From Tenrec ecaudatus (Eukaryota; Chordata; Mammalia; Afrosoricida; Tenrecidae), in the NCBI RefSeq assembly GCF_050624435.1, contig NC_134536.1:7878758-7942757 (forward strand): 64,000 nucleotides of DNA, written 5' to 3'. Numbering within the stretch: position 1 is the stretch's first letter; the number at the start of each line of letters is the position of its first letter. The position numbers and the translations under genes are program-made. Shown in pieces: positions 57,139-64,000 of the stretch. Below the pieces are notes generated by a model that was given only the letters and a program-made list of their open reading frames with translations, was not told where the DNA came from and did not search any database.

Positions 57139-58094
57139 GATGAGAGCCACAGGTGAGAGGCTGGGAAAAGCTGTTGTCAACATCCATGACTGACGTGTTT
57201 CAGACAAAGTGATCAAAAGCAGGTCTGGAGGTGGCGATGGTTGCCCAAGTCAGGGGGCATGCCAGCACCTCCATGGAGACCGTTGCCCTTGCTAGAAGCC
57301 TCTTCTCCTCCACAACCCTGCCTTTCCCACCCGACCCCCACCCCACCCCCACCCCGCCCACTGTGAGCCCCTCCACGTGCACTAAGAGCGCGTGGGTTGT
57401 GTGGAACCCTCCGGGGCAGAGCTGAGACTGGGAACCCGTGGCCTAAGGAGAGGGGGGAGCCCCACTGTAGGACCTGGAGCAAGAGCCCCGCATCAGAGGA
57501 CCAGCCTGAAAGACCCTAAAGGGGCCAGCCCAGGAGCGACATAATTTTGCACTTAGCGGTTTATTTTCCTCTCAGACCTGCTTCTCCTTTTGAATCAGGC
57601 TGACTCCCACGGCCAGGAGTAAGAAGACATGAAATTCAAGCAAGGGCACCCCTGTTGACTGAAGCCCTTGACTGCAGGCAGAAAGGCTGGGTGGGGGGCG
57701 GCTGTGTCAACAGAGCGCAATTCCCTTATTTGTTCATATTCCTTGCTAATGGCAGGCATGACTAAGAGCCAGCTGCACGGCTCCAGGTCGCCCCCCCCTC
57801 CATGGGCAGTGGCCCCTCCTGTGCTCCCAGCCTTGCAAGGAAAGACACCCTGCAAACGTGCTCTCTCCCAGGCACCTGTCTGTCATCACAGCCCGGCACT
57901 AGAGAAGAGCAGGTGGCAGGAGGGGAGGAAGAAGACACGGAGGGCAAGTGAGCCCAAGACCCCCATCCACCTCCTTAGCAGGCAAGTCCTTGGGAAGCCA
58001 AACGCCTGCCCCTGCAGGGACCAGAGACAACCCTTGTGTGCAGAGAAACCCACTGTGCCCTTAGCCCTCTGTCCCAGCCTTGACGCTGGCTCAG
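57139..58094. other. Unassigned GC-rich DNA
   Basis: No gene or repeat is recognised. There is a C-rich run at 57324-57360. Confidence 0.35.
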
Positions 58095-58203
58095 AGACCT
58101 CCAAACCAACCCAAACTCTGCCCTCGAGCCGATGCCCCCTCAGAGCGACCCTGCAGGACAGGGTGGAGCTGCCCTGTGAGTTTCCGAGGCGGCAACTCTT
58201 TTG
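58095..58203 (-). mobile_element. AfroSINE, tail half
   Basis: Antisense: 'ctctgccctcgagccgatgc' and 'cctgcaggacagggtggagc'. Confidence 0.8.
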
Positions 58204-58221
58204 TCTGTTTGTTTTCCTTGT

Positions 58222-58465
58222 TATTTTTAGCTAATCATTTTATTGGGAGCGCTTACAGGTATCATAACGTCCCATAGTCCCATCACATCCAGCAGTAATG
58301 TACCATTGCTACCACAATCCGTTTCAAGCCATTTTCTTTCTTCTTGAACTCCTTGATATCAGCCTTTATCTCTTCCCTCCCCCCCTCACCCCCCAGGAAC
58401 CCTTTTGTTTCCCCCCATCATAGGGTTGGGTTTTTTTTGCCATATCTCACACAATCCAATGCAGC
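58222..58465 (-). mobile_element. Distant relative of the L1-mobilised element
   Basis: Antisense: 'taatcattttattgggagcg', 'ttcaagccattttctttctt', 'ccttgatatcagcctttatc'. It is more diverged than the copies at 51-55 kb. Confidence 0.65.
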
Positions 58466-58477
58466 CACTCACCTACA

Positions 58478-58612
58478 GTTCTGTTGTTGCACCCCATCGA
58501 GTGGGATTTCTCTTTACAGGAGTAGAAAGCCCCGTCTTCCTCTCGAGGAGCGGCTGGTGGTTTGGTTTCAGATAGAGCCCCAATTCATAACCACTCTGCC
58601 ACGAAGGCTCCT
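58478..58612 (-). mobile_element. AfroSINE
   Basis: Antisense: 'gttgcaccccatcgagtggg', 'tttacaggagtagaaagccc', 'actctgccacgaaggctcct'. The middle is shortened. Confidence 0.82.
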
Positions 58613-58619
58613 GAGAGAC

Positions 58620-58757
58620 CCATGGGGGGGTCAAACAGAACCTTTCTCCCATAGGGGTTTTAGGGGCTGGACTTTTGAAAGCAAGTGGCCAGGTCTTTCT
58701 TCTGAGGTGCCTCAGGGTGGACTTGAGCCAGCAGCCTGTCAGTTAACCACTGATATT
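58620..58757 (-). mobile_element. AfroSINE type II
   Basis: Antisense: 'tttcttctgaggtgcctcag', 'gcctgtcagttaaccactga'. Confidence 0.82.
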
Positions 58758-58794
58758 ATTCTCATTTGCCCCACTCAAGAATCACAACGTGAAT

Positions 58795-59008
58795 GCCGCT
58801 TGGTGGCATGGAGTCCCGATTCTGACTCATAGCTCCCGGACCCAACAGAGTAGACTTGGCCCTAGAGAGTCTCCTGGGCTGTAAATCTTTGTAAGAGCAG
58901 ATCAGCACATCTTTGGTCCCATGGAGGGGCTGGTTGGTACAAATCGCTAGCCTCTTAGCTATTAGCTGAGTGTGACAACCACTGTGCCTTCTCTCCGAGG
59001 CTCCTTCT
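58795..59008 (-). mobile_element. AfroSINE, full length
   Basis: Antisense: 'cttggtggcatggagtcccg', 'gggctgtaaatctttgtaag', 'actgtgccttctctccgagg'. Confidence 0.88.
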
Positions 59009-59164
59009 AGCATGCACTTACGAGTCCGTGAAAACTGACTCCGTTCCTACTCCAGGTGGGTGCAGGTGTTACAAAGGAGAGCTGCTCCCCAAGTGTCTGT
59101 GGTCCTGTTTTCGGCCATCACCTTGAAGGACAAAGATCTCCAGGCATTTCTTCCTTCGTGCCAC

Positions 59165-59362
59165 TGGTTGGGAGCGCAGGTGGCAGATTGGGCTGCTGAC
59201 TACTTGAAGGTCAACAGTTTGAAACCACCAGTGGCCCCAGGGGAGAAAAACGGGGCTTTCTACTCCTGTGAAGAGCGACAGTCTCGGAAACTCACAGAGG
59301 CAGTCTACCCTGTCCTACAGGGCCGTTATGCGTCAGACAGTGAGCTGGAGAGTCACTGCTTG
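59165..59362 (+). mobile_element. AfroSINE, full length
   Basis: Sense copy with B box 'caacagtttgaaaccaccag', 'tctactcctgtgaagagcga' and tail 'gttatgcgtcagacagtgag'. Confidence 0.88.
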
Positions 59363-59469
59363 GGTTAGAACTGCCAACCTCTAGGTCAGTAGTCAAGTTC
59401 AAAGCATTTTCAAGAACATTAATTCCCACTCAATAAAATGGGCAGAGAACATGGAACCGTTTAAATGCT

Positions 59470-59590
59470 AATAGAACCCCAAACCCCACGGCCGTCAAAT
59501 TGATGCCAACTCCTCAGATGCCTGTCGGACGGCACAGAATTGCTCCCTAGGGCTTCCAAGGCTACAGATCACGGGGCGGGGGTGGGCACC
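59470..59590 (-). mobile_element. AfroSINE, tail half
   Basis: Antisense: 'cccacggccgtcaaattgat', 'agggcttccaaggctacaga'. Confidence 0.85.
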
Positions 59591-60661
59591 ATATTTCTGC
59601 CAAGGCCCACTTGGATATTTATAGTGTCTTCCTCGGGCCACACTGGCCAAACATTTCATGACCTCGCTGACCACGTGCAGGCTGGAACTGCTTCTCTTTG
59701 GAGAGGGGTGTGACGCGAGCTGCTGTTGATTTTCTCAGGCTTTCTGTGGCCGTGGGCACTGCATTCTCCACCCCCGCTGGAAACCTCCCCCCCCATAATA
59801 TCATTCATTTTTATTGTTTCATCAAAGTAATACATATTCTAATTTTTTTAAGTTAGTTAATATTTTAGACTTATAGTGCCCAATTTTTTATACAGATAAA
59901 CAGCAAGACCAAGATTCTGAGGTCATGCAATCCTGCCGTCAGGCCTCCTACACACCGAAGCAGAATGACAGCTACTGCTTGTGGCCTGTTTCCCACCCAC
60001 TTATTTGTCCGACATAAAGAACCCTTCTCTGGGACAGCATGCCCTCAGCAGGGGAGTGGAGAGGGCAGACGGAATAGTCCATGCTATGGGGCAATGCCTA
60101 CAGTCACCCTAACTGGGTGGATACTCCTAGACTGAGGTTCAGTACATTCTGGAGGAGATTCATAACCAAGACACAGGGGGTGGGGGAGGTGTCTGTCCCT
60201 GGGGCCTGCTGTAAATCTTTACTGGACCAGACAGTCTCATCTTTCTCCCAGAATGCATATAAAAATATATATATTCAATGTCACTAGTCATCCAACATGT
60301 GAATTAAGTTGCAGATAGCATTTTTTTGGTCATACGAAATAGGCAATACTTGTCTTGTTTGGGGAGAATGTGAAATTCTAGCAAAGGCGAGTGACACATC
60401 TGCCCTCCTGCATGTCTTAGGATGACCAACCCGCCTTCAACGAGCCTACACAGTAGTCGGGCCCTGACAGCAAGCCCTTAAACCCAAACGGGGGGAGGTT
60501 TGGGTTTCGCAACCGCTACATCGATAACCGTTTTGATGTAAAACAGTAAATTGTACTACAGCAATGTTGAAATGGTAAATTAAATAGTATAAAGGTAAAA
60601 TAATATTAAAATAGTCATTTTAAACACGATTTTACTGAGTATTTATTAAACTTATTAAACT
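59591..60661. other. Unassigned DNA with a SINE scrap and a short inverted repeat
   Basis: A SINE scrap (minus) lies at 60205-60250 ('gtaaatctttactggaccag'). A perfect 10-bp inverted repeat lies at 60480-60489 and 60498-60507. The AT-rich part after 60530 has no recognised element. Confidence 0.5.
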
Positions 60662-60850
60662 CAGGACCCCTGGTGGTGGAGGGGTTTCCCAATGGCCTGC
60701 GATCTGCCAGGTCGGCACTCCACGGGAGAAAGACTGGGCTCTCTCCTCCCATAGGGAGTTACGATCTGGGAAACTCATGGGGCCAAGTCTACTCTGCCCT
60801 AGAGGGTCGATTGAGCTGGCATTGACTCAATGGCAGGGAGTTTGGTTTGT
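60662..60850 (+). mobile_element. AfroSINE, full length
   Basis: Sense copy: 'ggacccctggtggtggaggg', 'ctccacgggagaaagactgg', tail 'ggcattgactcaatggcagg'. Confidence 0.88.
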
Positions 60851-60889
60851 ATATATTACACTGAGGCTTGAAGATTAACCACTTCCCCC

Positions 60890-61655
60890 AACCAACCCAG
60901 CTGCCATCAAATCACTTCTGGTTCATGAAAAGCCTATGTTTGTGCAGAACTGTGCCTCATACAGTTTGCAAGGCCCTGGAGACCTTTGGGTAGGTTGCCA
61001 TGCCTTGCTTCCTGGTGCCTCTACAGTAGAACCCTGCTACTCGACCGCATCAGTAGTCAACATAATCAGATTCTGATGTGAAATGTTGAGAAAATTTATC
61101 ATTGGAGCTTAAACAAAATACTGGAGTCCGACCTGATGCACCTGATTTTTGTTAACAAAAACAGTTCATGTTTTGGTCACTTGACGTTACTTGGCACTAT
61201 TGATCCGCGTTGTTTAAACCTTTTTCAGCTGTGTTCTAAGAGTTTTGCTATAATTTTCTTAGGTTTTGTGGCTTTTTGTACTGTTTTTACATAAAAAAAC
61301 ATGGGTTCGAAGAAAAAGCTTTTTTTTAAAGCATCATCATGATAAGGTTAACTGTATTATTGATATTGTTGATGATAATTTAGCAAACCCTTTTAGAAAA
61401 CAGTTAAGGAAACACCAACGACAGACCACATCAGACAGATTTCTTTTTTTAGAGAAAGCCGGCCAGGTCCTAGTGAAAAAAGGCAAGGGGTGGGGGTGGG
61501 GGAGCGGAACTCCTAAACTCGACTGCCTCCCATCTCGTCGCTCCTTCTAGAGCGGACTGGCATCGAGGTCCAGGGTTCTGCTGTAGTTGGGTTCGAACAA
61601 CCAGCCTTCCTCTCGGGGGTCCGGTGCTTAACTATCTGCGCCACCCGGAGTCTCC
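60890..61655 (-). mobile_element. AfroSINE type II split by a DNA transposon
   Basis: The tail part 60890-61023 ('gctgccatcaaatcacttct' to 'cttcctggtgcctcta') is continued at 61584-61655 by the B box and head complement ('gggttcgaacaaccagcc', 'taactatctgcgccacccgg') in the same orientation. The two parts are separated exactly by the element at 61024-61583. Confidence 0.82.
61024..61583 (+). mobile_element. Pogo/Tigger-like DNA transposon, 560 bp, internally deleted
   Basis: The ends are 'cagtagaaccctgctactcg' and the complement of 'cagcagaaccctggacctcg' (17 of 21 bases agree). The element is flanked by TA on both sides (61022-61023 and 61584-61585), the target duplication of Tc1/mariner/pogo elements. 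A remnant frame at 61266-61550 ends near a Q-T-T-S-D-R-F-L-F segment, like the tail of Tigger/jerky-type transposases; no DDE core remains. Strand is assigned from this frame. It must have been mobilised in trans. Confidence 0.82.
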
Positions 61656-61684
61656 CCCCTTCAAAGTCACCCATAGAGTTGAGA

Positions 61685-61840
61685 CCACTCTACCAGTGGC
61701 CACCACGTGGACTGCGACTAGTGGCAGCCTGGTGCGTGCGAGGAGCGCGGCGCTCCCCGGGGTCTTCAGGGGCCGGTTTCTCAGGGCTGGGTCGCCTCGA
61801 CTTTCTTCAGAGGTGCCTCCGGCATACTGGGGCCTCTGGA
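61685..61840 (-). mobile_element. AfroSINE type II, partial
   Basis: Antisense: 'gactttcttcagaggtgcct' and upstream tail region 'ggccaccacgtggactgcga'. It is CpG-rich in the middle. Confidence 0.65.
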
Positions 61841-62255
61841 CTCTCCGTGCATGGCTGTTGGCATCAGCCGTGGCATGCTCAATGCCTCCCCAAGGCTTCG
61901 TGCTTGAAGTGGTCTCCCCCAGAAAGCCATCAGAGGTCCCCGTGTAGGGAAAGCTGTGAACCCAAGCAGGTGCACCCCGCGGCTATTTACGGGGAAATGC
62001 TTCCTATCCGGAACGTTTTAAAATGAAAAATAGCCAAAAGATAAAGCAGCACATTAGCTCATTATCAGCCATCATATTTTTAAAAGAAGTTTTAATGGCA
62101 GTAAACTACTGATAGAAGGGGAAATAAAGCTTACGTTAAAAAGGCAGGAAGAAGAGCGCTTCCGTTGTAGCTGCTGGGAACTATTTCCACACAGCAGCCG
62201 CTCTCTCCTTTGGATGGTAGCCATGGGGAAGAGGCAGCAAGGAGCCGGAGACACA
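61841..62255. other. Unassigned DNA
   Basis: No gene or repeat is recognised. Confidence 0.35.
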
Positions 62256-62445
62256 CACAAAAACCCCATGGCCATTAAGTCGATTCTGATCCATAGCGAC
62301 CCTATAAGACAGAGTAGAAGTACCCACTGTGAGTTTCTGAGACCATAAGTACTTACAGGAGTAGGAAGCCTCGTCTTTCTCCAGAGGAGTGCCTGGTGGT
62401 TTTGAACTGCTGACCTTTCAGTTAGCCACCCAAAGCATAAAGGTT
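62256..62445 (-). mobile_element. AfroSINE, full length, well preserved
   Basis: Antisense: 'aagtcgattctgatccatag', 'gaccctataagacagagtag', 'ggttttgaactgctgacctt'. It is close to the family pattern, so it is probably one of the younger copies here. Confidence 0.92.
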
Positions 62446-64000
62446 AGATCGCTTTAAGCTGTTTGTGGAGTACTTTCATTGATTTCTTCTTTGTGAAGTT
62501 GTTCCGTGTTGTTGCCCAATCCCCCTGGTAGTTTCCATTTTTTCCTTCTGCATTGTCTGTGGTTTATGAAATTAATCTATATTACTTTTACAATCAAGAA
62601 ATGTCATGCCCTTTGTGAAAACGACCTGGGAGCCGAAACTCCTGCCTGCTGGAGAGCGTGTGCTGTGTTGGGTGGAGAAGGAAGAGCTGCAAGCGTTAGC
62701 TAAATAGGTTCTTTCGTTGTTGACTCTGCTCTGGATTAAGCAAATACGCCCATGTCATATGTGAAGCATGGAAATTCTTAATTTTTGTTTTAGTTATTAG
62801 CTAGCACACTAAAACAAATCCTAATTCTCCATGTACTTTAGTCTCGGTGTCGTTTACCCAGTCAAAAAGGGGCTTTTATGTGATGAAGAGATTAATTTAT
62901 TCTGAGAGAGGAAAAATACTTCTTCAATCTTAGACAGAGTTGATGGATCCGGTCCGCATCAATAAACTGAGAAATTAGCAGATTCAAAAAAGAGAGAGGA
63001 AGAAAGGCTGGAGCCAGTGACTGCGCGTGTGTAGACCAGACTCTCCCAGAAACTGTCGCCTTCCGATTTGCTCATGTGCCGCCATTAAACCAGACCCGGC
63101 GAACCCGTAGGAAGTGCTCAGTTTCCTGTGCCTGCGGGAGAACGCGGGAAGCCCAAGCACGCAAGCAGGCTGGTGTGGGTGAAGGGAGAGACTCACCGAC
63201 CACTGTGCTTAGTTGCAGTGGGAAGGGAAAGGAGAGCGCTAACTCCCGGGTCGAGGAAGGAAAGAAAAGAAAAGAGGGGTCAGCCCAGTGGGAAGAGGCT
63301 CTGGCGGTGCAAGGAAAGACCCTGGGTGAGCCTTTCCCCGACTTTGACAGTCTCCCCAGTAGCAGTCCTTACAGAAAGGGTTCAGTTACAGACGCCAGGT
63401 ATGATAAAGGTTCAGAGTTCACCCACTGCCCAAAACAACTGAGCAAATCTCTAGAAAGTAGGGGAACAAGTGACTCAAAAACAGTGCCCTTCCACCACCC
63501 GGGGACTGCCTGTCCCTTCTTATCAAGAGTTGACAAAGGACCAGCCCTCCTCATGTCACTGTAATATACCTCTTGCTCTATAAATCCTTCCCTGGCCTCT
63601 GCTTCCTCCCTATACCACAATTGAACGGGGTCAGGCCATCATCTGGGCAACACTTGAGTAATGAGAAATGGTGACAATCCAGAAGTCACAGTATCTAGTG
63701 ACATCTGTGGACACAAGGCGTTGCTGACCTTGGCTACCACACACCTTCACGTCGATCCGTTCTAAGGAGCCTTTCCCTCCTGGGGCCCAGTTCCAACAGC
63801 ACGTCTTTCTCTTCCCCTTCGTGCTGCTGCACAATGCTCCCGTGTATGACGGGCTTTTCCTGCTAGTTAAGTCCACGTGGACAATTCTCAATGGGTCAGA
63901 GAAGGTACCATGGCATCTCTTGGCCACATGTATTGTGTCTAATGGATGGACTTTCAGGGGGACGCTATAGACTTTACAAGCTGAGAGCCAGGGCACAGGG
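62446..64000. other. Unassigned DNA to the window edge
   Basis: About 63000-63300 has modest CpG content. A TATA-like word ('ctctataaatcc') lies at 63577-63588 in C/T-rich DNA. A frame of 121 codons reads minus from 63996 to 63631 and may continue outside; it matches nothing I know. An LTR or the edge of a gene are both possible. Confidence 0.35.

Noticed and set aside
1-64000. CRISPR arrays, operons, ribosome binding sites, tRNA or rRNA genes
   Set aside because: The DNA is mammalian. Regular repeats are microsatellites, and tRNA-like boxes belong to SINEs. No intact tRNA cloverleaf or rRNA was recognised.

Overview
The window is mammalian nuclear DNA, almost certainly from an afrotherian. 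It is packed with tRNA-derived AfroSINEs and with 3' ends of an RTE/BovB-type LINE that share their tail, a pairing I associate with Afrotheria. A SPIN-like hAT element (26606-26756) and a distinctive L1-mobilised repeat ending near 'caataaaatgatttt' fit a tenrec best among afrotherians. The species is inferred, not proven.

One protein-coding gene can be supported: MAS1, the Mas receptor for angiotensin-(1-7), on the minus strand at 12593-13570. Its coding region is intact, lies in one exon, and is preceded by a good splice acceptor. Upstream non-coding exons were not identified. No exon of the usual neighbours (IGF2R downstream, PNLDC1 upstream) was recognised. The rest is intergenic or intronic.

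Layout: 1-640 RTE LINE (minus). 641-6400 mostly unassigned, with an AT-rich block at 4.4-5.0 kb. 6400-11605 a decayed endogenous retrovirus (minus) with two LTR-like ends and a broken pol. 11770-11990 MIR. 12593-13605 MAS1 exon. 13805-14105 two tail-to-tail SINEs. 14-24 kb mixed unique DNA, SINEs and RTE ends. 24.5-25.6 kb L1 ORF1 region, followed by a polypurine tract and the SPIN-like element. 28.5-34.9 kb is GC-rich and repeat-poor in its first part, and ends in a CpG island (34480-34880). 35-45 kb is a nest of RTE and L1 copies. 46-50 kb is SINE-rich. 50.6-54.0 kb is an L1 ORF2 copy split by a 2-kb element with target-site duplications, and a shorter relative follows at 54.6-55.2 kb. 56.6-62.5 kb is a dense SINE cluster in which a pogo/Tigger-like DNA transposon has split one SINE (61024-61583). 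62.5-64 kb is unassigned.

Conventions: a SINE is called + when its tRNA-like head (A box, then B box near 'ggttcgaac') comes first, and - when the tail motif ('ccatcgagtc...gactcatag') comes first. 'Type II' SINEs are those with the internal block 'gaggtgcctctgggtggac' or its complement. Repeat boundaries were placed by eye and are generally good to about 10-30 bases, except where target-site duplications or inverted repeats fix them.
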